A DNA stretch of 64,000 nucleotides from an uncultured beta proteobacterium (lineage in GTDB: Bacteria > Pseudomonadota > Gammaproteobacteria > Burkholderiales > SG8-39). The stretch is from positions 124,525 to 188,524 of the forward strand of contig CADEDU010000001.1 of assembly GCA_902826155.1 (NCBI GenBank). Direction: 5' to 3'. The notes beneath the pieces were generated by a model, which searched no databases, was not told where the DNA came from, and was given only the letters and a program-made list of their open reading frames with translations. Of the stretch, positions 1-8,193 are shown piece after piece. Position 1 is the first letter of the stretch; each line of letters starts with the position of its first letter. The translations under genes and the position numbers were made by a program.

Positions 1-2
1 TG

Positions 3-1820
3 ATCTACATGTTAGGAGATCTGCTCGAATACTGGATCGGTGCGTCGCTGTTCCTGCTGCTCACCAAGGGCCGCACCGAGTTCGATCGGATCCAGGACGT
101 CACCGCGCTGGTCGTCGCGATCGTCGGCGTATCGGCCGGAGTGAGTGCGCTGTTCGGTTCGCTTGCCGGCGTCGCCCTGTTCGATCGCAGCTTTTTCGGC
201 GAGCTGCGCATCTGGTGGGTGTCGAACGCGACCGGCGACATCCTGATCGTGCCGCTGATCCTTGCCGTGGCGGCCGCGTTCCGTCGGTACGGCTGGCGCT
301 GGATCGCGCAGATGGACCTGTTCGACTGGATTCTGGTGGTTGCCGCATTCGCCACGATCGTGATGGTCTCGCTGCCGGCGGTGACCATGGACAATCAGCT
401 CGCGCCGTACCTGTTCCTGGCGTTGCCGTTCCTGCTTTGGATCACGATGCGCCGTGGTCTGCCGATGGCCACCATCGTCATCTTCGTGGGGGCCTGCATT
501 GCCTACTCGTACGCGATCGCGCGCCTGGGTCCGACCGCTCGCACCTACGGCAATCTCGCCGAGACCGCGGTGCAGCTGCAAGCGGCGATCGCCTGTTTCA
601 GCGCGAGCTGCCTCTATCTCGGTACTACCCTTGCCAGTCGCGCCCGCCTGAGCAGCGAGGCCGCGCGGATCAGCGCGCAACTGGCCGATGCCCGCAAGCT
701 CGAGGCGATCGGCGCGGTCTCCGGCGGCGTGGCGCACGACTTCAACAACATCCTGTTCGCCGTCGACGGTTACGCCGAGATGATGGAGGAAACGCTCAAC
801 AGCGACGGCGATCGGGTCGACGCACTGCGCAGCGTCGCCGCGATTCACCAGGCCACGCGCCGCGGGCGTTCGCTGGTCGATCAGATCTTCAGCCTGTCGC
901 GCTCCGGTGCGTTCGAGCCTGGCCCGGTCGCGATCGCGCCGTTGATCGACGACGTGATCGCACTGTATGCGCCGCGGCTGCCGGTCGGCGTGGAGGTGCG
1001 CCGGATCGGACTCGACGATGCGATCGCCGCCGGCATCGAGGTGCAGCTGCACCAAGTGCTGATGAATCTACTGTCCAATGCCATCAAGGCGACCCCGCGC
1101 GGTGTGATCGAGATCGACGTGGCGCGGATCGATCTGGATGAGCCGCGGACGACGCGTACCGGCGTCCTGGTGCGCGGCAGCTATCTGCTGATCAGAGTGC
1201 GCGACACCGGCACCGGCATCGACCCGATGGTCGAACCGCACATGCTCGATCCGTTCTTCAGTTCAGGGCAACCCGGCACCGGCCTGGGCATGACCGTCAT
1301 CACCCGCAACATCAAGGCGCACGGCGGTGGCCTGGAGATCGATTCACATCCGGGCGAGGGCACCACCGTGCGCGTCTATATCCTCGAGGCACGCGCTCCC
1401 AGCCCGGCGGCGTCCGTGCTCGTCGAAAAGCTCGACTTGAAGGGGCGCGGGCAGACGGTGCTGCTGGTGGACGACGATCGCAACGCGCTGGTGCAACAGG
1501 AGGAGCTTCTGGCGCTAGCCGGGTACGAGCCGGTCGGATTCGACGATGCGCACCAGGCGCTGCGCGCGCTTGCGGCCAGCCCGCACCGGTTCGACGTGAT
1601 CGTGGCCGACTCCCATCTGAGCGATCGCAGTGGGCTCGATCTGATCGGGCAGATGCGCCAGCACCGGTCCGATCTTCCGGCGGTGCTGGTGAGCACCGAC
1701 AGCTCGACGGAGCTCGAGCGGGTCGCCGCCGCGGCGAACGTGCTGGGGCCGATTCTCAAACCGCCTGGTGTCGGGGAAATCGCACGTGCATTGGGAAGCG
1801 TCCTACGCGAGCCGCGGTAG
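3..1820 (+). CDS. MASE1-type hybrid sensor histidine kinase (5' end outside window)
   Basis: Membrane sensor kinase with a C-terminal receiver. The frame stays open to the window edge, so the true start probably lies upstream; the first Met is at base 9 and residues below count from it. Residues 1-210 hold several hydrophobic segments with the look of the last helices of a MASE1 sensor domain. The H-box GGVAHDFNN puts the phospho-acceptor at about His243. The ATPase domain follows, with an N-box (LMNLLSNAIKA), G1 (VRDTGTGID) and G2 (GTGLGM). A receiver domain begins near residue 480 (LLVDDD) with the likely phospho-Asp at about 534 (VIVADSHLSD). The HisKA-ATPase-REC order is that of hybrid kinases that pass phosphate to an Hpt protein or use the receiver for feedback. 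No partner regulator lies downstream; the next gene is a GAF protein. The signal sensed is unknown. Confidence 0.9.
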   Translation: MYMLGDLLEYWIGASLFLLLTKGRTEFDRIQDVTALVVAIVGVSAGVSALFGSLAGVALFDRSFFGELRIWWVSNATGDILIVPLILAVAAAFRRYGWRWIAQMDLFDWILVVAAFATIVMVSLPAVTMDNQLAPYLFLALPFLLWITMRRGLPMATIVIFVGACIAYSYAIARLGPTARTYGNLAETAVQLQAAIACFSASCLYLGTTLASRARLSSEAARISAQLADARKLEAIGAVSGGVAHDFNNILFAVDGYAEMMEETLNSDGDRVDALRSVAAIHQATRRGRSLVDQIFSLSRSGAFEPGPVAIAPLIDDVIALYAPRLPVGVEVRRIGLDDAIAAGIEVQLHQVLMNLLSNAIKATPRGVIEIDVARIDLDEPRTTRTGVLVRGSYLLIRVRDTGTGIDPMVEPHMLDPFFSSGQPGTGLGMTVITRNIKAHGGGLEIDSHPGEGTTVRVYILEARAPSPAASVLVEKLDLKGRGQTVLLVDDDRNALVQQEELLALAGYEPVGFDDAHQALRALAASPHRFDVIVADSHLSDRSGLDLIGQMRQHRSDLPAVLVSTDSSTELERVAAAANVLGPILKPPGVGEIARALGSVLREPR

Positions 1821-2059
1821 TTCGCTGATGCGACTTCAACCGGAACAGGCTTTGTTGCAATCGTAGGCGCAGCCAGATGCGAAGATCTTGCGTGCGGCTA
1901 CGCGATCGTGTCTCATCGCCATCCGCCAGTACCGCCTGTATAACCAGTTGATCGAGCGGTCTCGAGCCTTACTGCGTGTCGGCATTTGCAGTACACAAGA
2001 CTGTCGCGTGCGTGGTGCCCGAAGTAGGTCGACGCCGCCGCAATCGTCCCCTTCGTTCG

Positions 2060-2722
2060 ATGAGCGCTTCCGATCCTTCTTCCCTCCCGCACAACCGCGC
2101 GCCGCTGCAGACAGCCGGCGCTGTGCGCGCGCCGGTGATGCTCGACGCTTACGCGCTGCTTGCGCGCCTGACGCGGCTGGCGATCATCGGCGAGTACGAC
2201 GTTCGTCATCAGCTCCACGAGGTGCTGCAGCACGGCCTGCGCATGTTGAGCCTCGATCGGGTGGTGATGTGGCGCATGAGCGGTGACCGCGAGTCGATCA
2301 TCGTGGATGCCACCGCGAGCAACTCGGGCGTTGCGGTGCGGTCGTTTCCACGCGAACTGCATGCCGCCGCCAGGTCGCACTACTTTCGCGCGGTCGGCAA
2401 CGGCGAGATCATCGTGGCCTCGGCCGACCAGATCGATGCTCCGATGATGGATCTGTGGGCCGATTACGCTGCGGCCAACGGCATCAGCGCGAAGCTCGAC
2501 GTCCCGTTGATGGCGCTGGGCCGCACCTTCGGCCTGATGTCGTTCGAGCGGCTCGGTGGATCCAGCACCTGGTCGACCGACGACGTGACCCTGGCGCTGC
2601 AGATCGCCAACCTGATCCAACTGGGTGACTGGGAGTCGCGCGCCGCAAATCCACTGCTCGAGTCGCTCGCGGAAAGCAGCGAGCATGCGCTGCCGGCGCT
2701 GCGCAACTACCAGCGACTCTAG
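2060..2722 (+). CDS. GAF domain-containing protein
   Basis: Protein of 220 residues that is nearly all one GAF-type small-molecule binding domain. Typical GAF sequence runs from the N-terminal helix (about residues 25-50) to the core 'KLDVPLMALGRTFGLMSFE' near residue 150-170. No kinase, cyclase or DNA-binding domain is attached, so it may act by binding a partner or may be an orphan sensor. I prefer the ATG at 2060 (MSASDPSS); an in-frame GTG at 1976 would add 28 Arg-rich residues that look like untranslated leader. It follows the hybrid kinase on the same strand after about 240 bases, so co-regulation is possible but not shown. Confidence 0.75.
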   Translation: MSASDPSSLPHNRAPLQTAGAVRAPVMLDAYALLARLTRLAIIGEYDVRHQLHEVLQHGLRMLSLDRVVMWRMSGDRESIIVDATASNSGVAVRSFPRELHAAARSHYFRAVGNGEIIVASADQIDAPMMDLWADYAAANGISAKLDVPLMALGRTFGLMSFERLGGSSTWSTDDVTLALQIANLIQLGDWESRAANPLLESLAESSEHALPALRNYQRL

Positions 2723-2853
2723 TTATCGCCTCCTGCTTGACTCCAGTTGCCTCTGCGCGTCTGGCTGGGGCCGCCGTGCCGACGATCGACGCACCGCCGG
2801 CGATCTGCTTCAATCCCTGGACCGGGTCGTCCGACCCTCAGCCAGGAGCACTC

Positions 2854-3453
2854 ATGCCCAACCCTGTTCGACGCATCGTCACCGGCCACGACGACGCCGG
2901 CACCGCGATCGTCATCCGCGATGGTTCGGCGCCCAACGTGCGGGTGCGTGAAGCAAGCGGCATCGTCTCGACGCTGCTATGGGCGACCGACGAATCGCCC
3001 GCCGATATCGGAGGCGAGGCCGATCGGGCCGATCGCACCAGTGGCGTGGCCCCGCCGCGGAACGGCTCGGTGTTTCGCATCGTGGACTTTCCCCCGCTCG
3101 GTAAGGGCGGTCGTGTGGAGCACGCTGCGGTGCTCAAGGAAATGGGGTTGGCAGAACCGGGGCGGCCGGTACAACACGCGGGACCGGGAGCACGGGCGGG
3201 ATCGAGCGCGCATCCAGCCAGCACCCGCAGCCCGTTCATGCATCGCACCCGCAGCGTCGACTATGCCATCGTGATGAGCGGCGAGATCGACATGCTGCTC
3301 GACCAGTCCGAGGTGCACCTGAACGCGGGCGACGTACTGATCCAGCAGGGCACGAATCACGCCTGGGAAAATCACGGCACCGAGGTGTGCCGGATCGCGT
3401 TCGTGCTGATCGATGCCAACGCGCCACCACAGTGGCACGGCGCTGATCACTGA
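2854..3453 (+). CDS. Cupin domain protein
   Basis: Protein of 199 residues with a C-terminal cupin barrel: 'VDYAIVMSGEIDMLLD', 'LNAGDVLIQQGTNHAWEN' and a final strand. This matches small cupins found beside aromatic catabolic genes, which may be dioxygenases, isomerases or binding proteins. Motif 1 is degenerate: only some of the usual His and Glu metal ligands are visible, although the motif 2 His in GTNHAW is present. The start is fixed by an AGGAG ribosome binding site just before the ATG at 2854; a longer in-frame ORF from 2737 has none. It converges on the monooxygenase gene at 3496. Its substrate is unknown. Confidence 0.8.
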   Translation: MPNPVRRIVTGHDDAGTAIVIRDGSAPNVRVREASGIVSTLLWATDESPADIGGEADRADRTSGVAPPRNGSVFRIVDFPPLGKGGRVEHAAVLKEMGLAEPGRPVQHAGPGARAGSSAHPASTRSPFMHRTRSVDYAIVMSGEIDMLLDQSEVHLNAGDVLIQQGTNHAWENHGTEVCRIAFVLIDANAPPQWHGADH

Positions 3454-3495
3454 GCGCTGCGTCGGTTACACGAGCCGGGCGCGCACCGGCCGGCT

Positions 3496-4506
3496 TCAGG
3501 CGAATGCCGGCATCACGTCGCGGCTGAACAATTCCAGCGAGCGCATCGATTCGGCCAGCGTCATGTCGCCATAGGCGAAGCGCATCAGCACGTAGTTGAT
3601 GCCCGCGGACTCGATCTGGCGCGCGATCAGGCGACGCACGGTGTCCGGTGCGCCGACGTAGGCGCGACCCTGCTCGATCAGACCGTCGATCTCGTCGGGG
3701 TACTGCGCGTAGATCGGGTCGAGGTTGTGGCGCTTCCACAGGTACAGGAAGCTCTCGATCCAGCGCCGGTACGCGCGGCGCGCGATCGTCAACGCCTGCG
3801 CGTCGGTATCGGCGATGAACAGATGGCGCGAGGTGCCCATCAACGGCATCTCGCCGGTGTGGCCCTCCTGGGTCCACTGCGTCCGATACGCGTCGGTGAT
3901 CGCGCGCACGCGCGTCACGTCGGCGTTGGACACGATATTGACCCGATGCTGCGCACACCATGGCACCGCCTCGACGTTGCCGATGCCGTACCACAGCGGC
4001 GGCATCGGCCGCTGCACCGGGCGCATCATGATCGGCACGCCCTCGAACCGATAGTGCGCGCCGGCGAAGTCGAGCACATCCGCTGACAGCGCCGCCTGCA
4101 CCACCTGGAACGCTTCCACGTACATCGCCTGCGCCTGCTTCGGGTCGATGCCGTAGTACTTTAATTCGATCGGCGAGATGCCGCGCCCGATGCCCAGCAG
4201 CAGCCGGCCGCCGCTGAGCTGATCGAGCATGCAGATCTCCTCGGCGAGCCGCAGCGGATGGTAGAGCGGCAGCGTGTAGACGAGCGGACCGAAGCGCAAC
4301 TGCGTCGTGCGCGTGGCGATCGCGGCGTGCAGCACCGAGGGCGAAGGCGACATGCCGAGCGGCGTCGCATGGTGCTCGGCGGTGTGATAGCCGTACAGTC
4401 CGGCGCGGTCGTACGCTTCGATCAGCCGCAACCGGTCGCGGTAGAACTCCTCGAGCGGTGCGCCGCTCGCATCGAGGTGATCGAACACGCCGAATTTCAT
4501 CGCCAT
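3496..4506 (-). CDS. LLM-class flavin-dependent oxidoreductase (luciferase-like monooxygenase)
   Basis: Bacterial luciferase-like TIM-barrel enzyme of 336 residues that would use reduced FMN to oxygenate or oxidise a small organic substrate. Family signatures include the N-terminal 'MKFGVFDHLDASG', the 'AEHHATPLG' loop, 'RTTQLRFGPLVYTLPLYHPLRLAEEI' and 'LSGGRLLLGIGRG'. The start is MAMKF at 4506 or MKF at 4500; a longer frame to 4617 runs into the upstream gene and is unlikely. It lies 8 bases after the acyl-CoA dehydrogenase stop on the same strand, so the two form an operon. No flavin reductase is adjacent, so FMNH2 must come from elsewhere. The pairing suggests catabolism of a branched or cyclic acid, but the substrate cannot be named. 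Confidence 0.88.
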   Translation of the reverse strand: MAMKFGVFDHLDASGAPLEEFYRDRLRLIEAYDRAGLYGYHTAEHHATPLGMSPSPSVLHAAIATRTTQLRFGPLVYTLPLYHPLRLAEEICMLDQLSGGRLLLGIGRGISPIELKYYGIDPKQAQAMYVEAFQVVQAALSADVLDFAGAHYRFEGVPIMMRPVQRPMPPLWYGIGNVEAVPWCAQHRVNIVSNADVTRVRAITDAYRTQWTQEGHTGEMPLMGTSRHLFIADTDAQALTIARRAYRRWIESFLYLWKRHNLDPIYAQYPDEIDGLIEQGRAYVGAPDTVRRLIARQIESAGINYVLMRFAYGDMTLAESMRSLELFSRDVMPAFA

Positions 4507-4514
4507 CGTCCGAG

Positions 4515-5690
4515 TTACAGCCCGCGCGCGATGATCTCGCGCATGATCTCGTTGGTGCCCGCGTAGATGCGATGCACGCGCGCATCCGCCCACATCCTGG
4601 CGATCGGGTACTCCCACATGTAGCCGTTGCCGCCGTGCAGCTGCACGCAGGCATCGAGCACGCGGTCCTGCAGCTCGCTCGACCAGAGCTTGGCCATCGC
4701 TGCGGTATGCATGTCGAGTTCGCCGCGCGCGTGCAACTCGATGCAGCGATCGGTGAACACGCGCCCGATCTGGATCTGCGCGGCAAGATCGGCCAGGGTG
4801 AATCGCGTGTTCTGAAAATCGAACACCGTCTGACCGAACGCGTGACGCGACCTGGTGTAGTCGAGCGTGGCATCGAGCGCACCTTCACAGGTGGCGAGTG
4901 CGCGCACCGCCACGATCAGCCGCTCTTGCACCAGCTCCGACATCAGCACTTTCCAGCCGCCGTGTTCTTCGCCCAGCAGGTTCTCCACCGGCACCTTCAT
5001 CTCGTCGAAGAATAGCTCGGCGGTGTCCTGCGCCTTGTTGCCGACCTTCTTGAGGTTGCGGCCCTTGCGATAGCCGGTAGTGGTGGTGTCCACCAGCAGC
5101 AGCGATACGCCCTTGGCCTTGAGCTCGGGCGCGGTCTTGGCCACCAGGATGATCACGTCGCCGAGGATGCCGTTGGTGATGAAGGTCTTCGAGCCGTTGA
5201 CGATGTAGTGGTCGCCTTTGCGTACCGCGCTCGTGCGCACGCCGGCCAGGTCACTGCCCGAGGCGGGCTCGGTCATGCCGATGGATCCGATGATCTCGCC
5301 CGAGATCATGCCCGGCAGCCAGCGCTTCTTCTGCGCCTCGGTGCCGTGATGCAGGATGTACGGCATGACGATGCTCATGTGCAGGTCCCACGCCGGAGCC
5401 GAAGCGCCGACCCGGCCGAGCTCCTCGATCGTCACCGCGTCGAAACGGAAGTCTCCGTCCGAGCCACCGTACTCCTCGGGGAAGCAGGCGCCGAGAATGC
5501 CGGCCGCACCGCCATGTCGCCACACCTCGCGTCCGGTGTGCCCCTGCTCCTCCCAGGCGGGGAGGTTGGGCGTGATCTCGGCGGCCACGAACTTGCGCAC
5601 CATGTCGCGGAACGCGTCGTGCTCGGGCTCGAAGATCGTCCGCTGCAGGCGTAGCGGTCCACTACCAAGGGGCTGAGAGCGGGCGGTCAT
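4515..5690 (-). CDS. Acyl-CoA dehydrogenase
   Basis: FAD-dependent acyl-CoA dehydrogenase of normal length (391 residues) that makes a 2,3-enoyl-CoA and passes electrons to ETF. The fold is complete: N-terminal helical domain, the flavin-binding 'GSIGMTEPASGSDLAG' near residues 135-150, and the C-terminal helical domain. The MCAD-type catalytic Glu position reads Ala in 'IYAGTNEIM'. As in long-chain and isovaleryl-CoA dehydrogenases, the base is instead probably the helix-G Glu, here Glu269 in 'ALATCEGAL'. This favours long-chain or branched acyl substrates. An AGGAG site lies 8 bases before the ATG. It is first of a two-gene operon with the LLM oxidoreductase. Confidence 0.93.
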   Translation of the reverse strand: MTARSQPLGSGPLRLQRTIFEPEHDAFRDMVRKFVAAEITPNLPAWEEQGHTGREVWRHGGAAGILGACFPEEYGGSDGDFRFDAVTIEELGRVGASAPAWDLHMSIVMPYILHHGTEAQKKRWLPGMISGEIIGSIGMTEPASGSDLAGVRTSAVRKGDHYIVNGSKTFITNGILGDVIILVAKTAPELKAKGVSLLLVDTTTTGYRKGRNLKKVGNKAQDTAELFFDEMKVPVENLLGEEHGGWKVLMSELVQERLIVAVRALATCEGALDATLDYTRSRHAFGQTVFDFQNTRFTLADLAAQIQIGRVFTDRCIELHARGELDMHTAAMAKLWSSELQDRVLDACVQLHGGNGYMWEYPIARMWADARVHRIYAGTNEIMREIIARGL

Positions 5691-5804
5691 CGCAAAACTC
5701 CTGTTTCAACCGTAGTGCCAATGCAAACAATCTGGCAGTTTTCGTGGGCCGGAGGCCCATAATGGCGCACCAGGCGAGGGCGCCCGAGGGAGGCCGTACA
5801 AACC

Positions 5805-6182
5805 ATGAGCACGACGATCAACGGCGTCACGATCACGCGGTCAGGCCCCCACCTTGTCATCAAGGGCCAGGCGTTCGATGCGGTGCGCGCTGCCGTCGGC
5901 GAACTGCTGGCGCAGGGCTGCGAGCAGATGGGCGACATTGCCCCGCTCGGCAAGAACTGGATCGCCACCGTCAAGGACAAGGAATCGCCCGAAGCCAGGG
6001 ATTGGACCACCGTCACCAACATCGGGCTGCAATCGGTGATCGAAGGGGCGAGCTACGAAGTGGTGAGCGTGCGCATCGAGGAACTCACTACTTACGGTGC
6101 GGTGCTCGTCGCCGGCCCGGAGCAGGTCGAGGACAAGTGGGTCGCGGTGGTCGACACGCGCGCCTCGAGCCCCGGGCGCTGA
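5805..6182 (+). CDS. Conserved-looking small protein of unknown function
   Basis: Protein of 125 residues with no signal peptide, membrane helix or motif I recognise. It is compact and soluble-looking: a short beta N-terminus (TTINGVTITRSGPHLVIKG), a helical stretch with 'AVRAAVGELLAQGCEQMGDI', and a C-terminal part rich in Val and Glu. A GGGAGG sequence lies about 11 bases before the ATG. It is divergent from the acyl-CoA dehydrogenase operon and convergent with the deacetylase at 6239. Codon use resembles its neighbours, so I take it as a real gene. I do not assign a function. Confidence 0.7.
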   Translation: MSTTINGVTITRSGPHLVIKGQAFDAVRAAVGELLAQGCEQMGDIAPLGKNWIATVKDKESPEARDWTTVTNIGLQSVIEGASYEVVSVRIEELTTYGAVLVAGPEQVEDKWVAVVDTRASSPGR

Positions 6183-6238
6183 GCGCCGGGCCAAGTATCG
6201 ATCAGACCCAGCGTCACCCAGGCCGAGCGCCGCACGCT

Positions 6239-7108
6239 TCATCGCGGCCGCTGCGCGTTGTACCAATCGAGAATCTGGCTGCCGTCCATCACGACGACCC
6301 CCGCGCGGCCGGCGATCTCCTCGAACACGCGTTCGACGTAGCGGATCCGATGCGGCTGCCCGGACAGGTACGGGTGGCAGGCGATCGCCATGAGCTTGGG
6401 GCGCGCGGCGCTTTCCGCGTACAGGCACTCGAACTGATCCATGCACCGCCGGTAGAACTCCTCCGAGGGGTGATGCTGCACCGCCATCATCACGATGTCG
6501 TGCAGCTCGAAGTTGTAGGGCAGCGCCACGATCGGACGGCTCGCGGTGCGCAGGGTAACCGGCTCGTCGTCGAGCGACCAGTCGCCGATGTACTCGATGC
6601 CGCATTCGGCCAGATAGTCGAGCGTCTCGTACGTCTGCGTGAGGCCCGGACCGAACCAGCCGCGCGGGGCCTTGCCCCATTTGCGGGCGATGATCTCCAC
6701 CGCACGACGGATCACGGCGCGCTGATCCTCGAGCTTGTGCATCGGAATCTGCTCGTAGCTATGCGCGTTCAGCTCCCAGCCATGGTCGATGCACGCCTGC
6801 ACCACCTGCGGATAGAACTCGCAGACCTTGGCATTCAGCGTGACGGTGGGACGCAGCCCGAGGCGCTGGTACATGCGGATCAGCCGCCACACGCCCACCC
6901 GCATGCCGTACTCGTGCCAACTCCAGTTCGGCACGTCGGGCAGCAGCGTGCCACCCTGCGGCGGCGGGATCACCGTGCGCGCCATCGGGCGTGAGATGTC
7001 CCAGTCCTCCAGCGCCAGCACCGGCCATACGATCAGCCGCCCGCCGTCGAGCTTGAGCGGCGCGCGTCCTTCGATCGGCGAATAGGGCAGACGCTCGCGC
7101 GGTTGCAT
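6239..7108 (-). CDS. Polysaccharide deacetylase family protein (PuuE-like)
   Basis: Protein of 289 residues with the NodB-homology barrel seen in cytoplasmic PuuE/allantoinase-like deacetylases: 'NWSWHEYGMRVGVWRLIRMYQRLG', 'DHGWELNAHSYEQIP', 'GWFGPGLTQTYETLDYLAECGIEYIGDW' and 'ELHDIVMMAVQHHPSEEFYRRC'. There is no signal peptide, which fits a cytoplasmic amidase acting on a small cyclic or N-acyl substrate rather than a cell-wall deacetylase. The usual first-motif Asp-Asp pair is replaced ('NWSWHEYG'), which is common in PuuE relatives. The start MQPRERL at 7108 follows a GGAG site; longer frames overlap the apbE leader. It is divergent from apbE across 136 bases. Substrate unknown. Confidence 0.85.
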   Translation of the reverse strand: MQPRERLPYSPIEGRAPLKLDGGRLIVWPVLALEDWDISRPMARTVIPPPQGGTLLPDVPNWSWHEYGMRVGVWRLIRMYQRLGLRPTVTLNAKVCEFYPQVVQACIDHGWELNAHSYEQIPMHKLEDQRAVIRRAVEIIARKWGKAPRGWFGPGLTQTYETLDYLAECGIEYIGDWSLDDEPVTLRTASRPIVALPYNFELHDIVMMAVQHHPSEEFYRRCMDQFECLYAESAARPKLMAIACHPYLSGQPHRIRYVERVFEEIAGRAGVVVMDGSQILDWYNAQRPR

Positions 7109-7244
7109 GGTTGGTCTCCGGGGGCTGCGATCGGTGGGGATTTCGGGGATTGAATCGCGCGGGTGCAGGCGCGCACCGCGCGCGACGGACGATTTGATCA
7201 CAGGCGTTCGCGGGCGCCAACCGACCGCGCTACTCTTGGCGCCC

Positions 7245-8171
7245 ATGACCAGCACTCCGGTTTCGATCGCATCGATGCAGTGGTATGGCCAAACCTTCAG
7301 CGCGATGGCCTCGCACAACGAGGTGCAACTCTATGCGCCGTCGCGCGAGCAGGCCGAGCGTGTTGCCCGCACGGCGATCGACGAGGTGGCACGGATCGAG
7401 GCGAAGTACTCGCGCTACCGCCCCGACACCATCGTCGCGCGCATCAACGCCTCGGCCGGCCAAGCGGCGGTCGCCATCGACGAGGAGACCGCGGCGCTGC
7501 TGCGCTATGCCGACCAGTGCTTCAACGCAAGCGAGGGCTTATTCGACATCACCTCCGGCGTGCTGCGCCGCGCATGGAATTTCCGCGAACCCGCGGTACC
7601 CGATCGCGCCACGCTGCGCGTGCTGTTGTCATTGATCGGCTGGCGCGCGGTGCGTTGGAGCGAGAGCGAAATCGCGTTGCCCAGGCCGGGCATGGAGATC
7701 GACTTCGGCGGTATCGGCAAGGAATACGCAGCCGATCGTGCTGCCGGCGTATGTCTCGAGGCCGGCATTCGTCATGGATTGATCAACCTGGGCGGCGACG
7801 TGCGGGTGCTCGGACCGCATCCGGACGGGCGCCCGTGGTCGATCGGCATCCGCCACCCGCGACGCGAGGGCGAGACGATCGCGAGCATCGAGCTGGGAGA
7901 GGGCGCGCTCGCCACCAGCGGCGACTACGAGCGGTACTTCGAGCTGGCGGGCAAGCGCTATTGCCACATCCTGAATCCGCTCACCGGGTTTCCGGTGCGG
8001 CACTGGCAGTCGGTGAGCGTGGTGGCGCCGGTGTGCGTTGCCGCGGGCAGCTACTCGACGATTGCCATGCTGTTCGAGGGGCGCGGGCGCAAGCTGCTCG
8101 AGCGCGATGGTCTGCCTTACCTTGCCGTTGGGCCCGACGGCAGTTTGCGCGGGCCGCTGGCGGCGCGATAG
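7245..8171 (+). CDS. apbE: ApbE, FAD:protein FMN transferase
   Basis: ApbE-family flavin transferase of 308 residues. It hydrolyses FAD and attaches FMN covalently to a Thr or Ser in DxxSGAT-like motifs of exported redox proteins. Family motifs are clear: 'EIDFGGIGKEYAADRA', 'HGLINLGGDVRVLG', 'ALATSGDYERYFE' and 'CHILNPLTGFPV'. I see no lipobox or strong signal peptide from the ATG at 7245; a frame from 7107 would add 46 unlikely residues. The enzyme usually acts in the periplasm, so either export is by another route or the start is further upstream. It converges, with 22 bases between stops, on the operon ending with the DUF3570 gene, whose product has a candidate acceptor site. Confidence 0.93.
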   Translation: MTSTPVSIASMQWYGQTFSAMASHNEVQLYAPSREQAERVARTAIDEVARIEAKYSRYRPDTIVARINASAGQAAVAIDEETAALLRYADQCFNASEGLFDITSGVLRRAWNFREPAVPDRATLRVLLSLIGWRAVRWSESEIALPRPGMEIDFGGIGKEYAADRAAGVCLEAGIRHGLINLGGDVRVLGPHPDGRPWSIGIRHPRREGETIASIELGEGALATSGDYERYFELAGKRYCHILNPLTGFPVRHWQSVSVVAPVCVAAGSYSTIAMLFEGRGRKLLERDGLPYLAVGPDGSLRGPLAAR

Positions 8172-8193
8172 GTGCGCCGCGCGCCGATGCGCG

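Noticed and set aside
1821..2059. Possible small RNA or tRNA between the hybrid kinase and the GAF gene
   Set aside because: No cloverleaf or terminator-like hairpin could be folded by eye.
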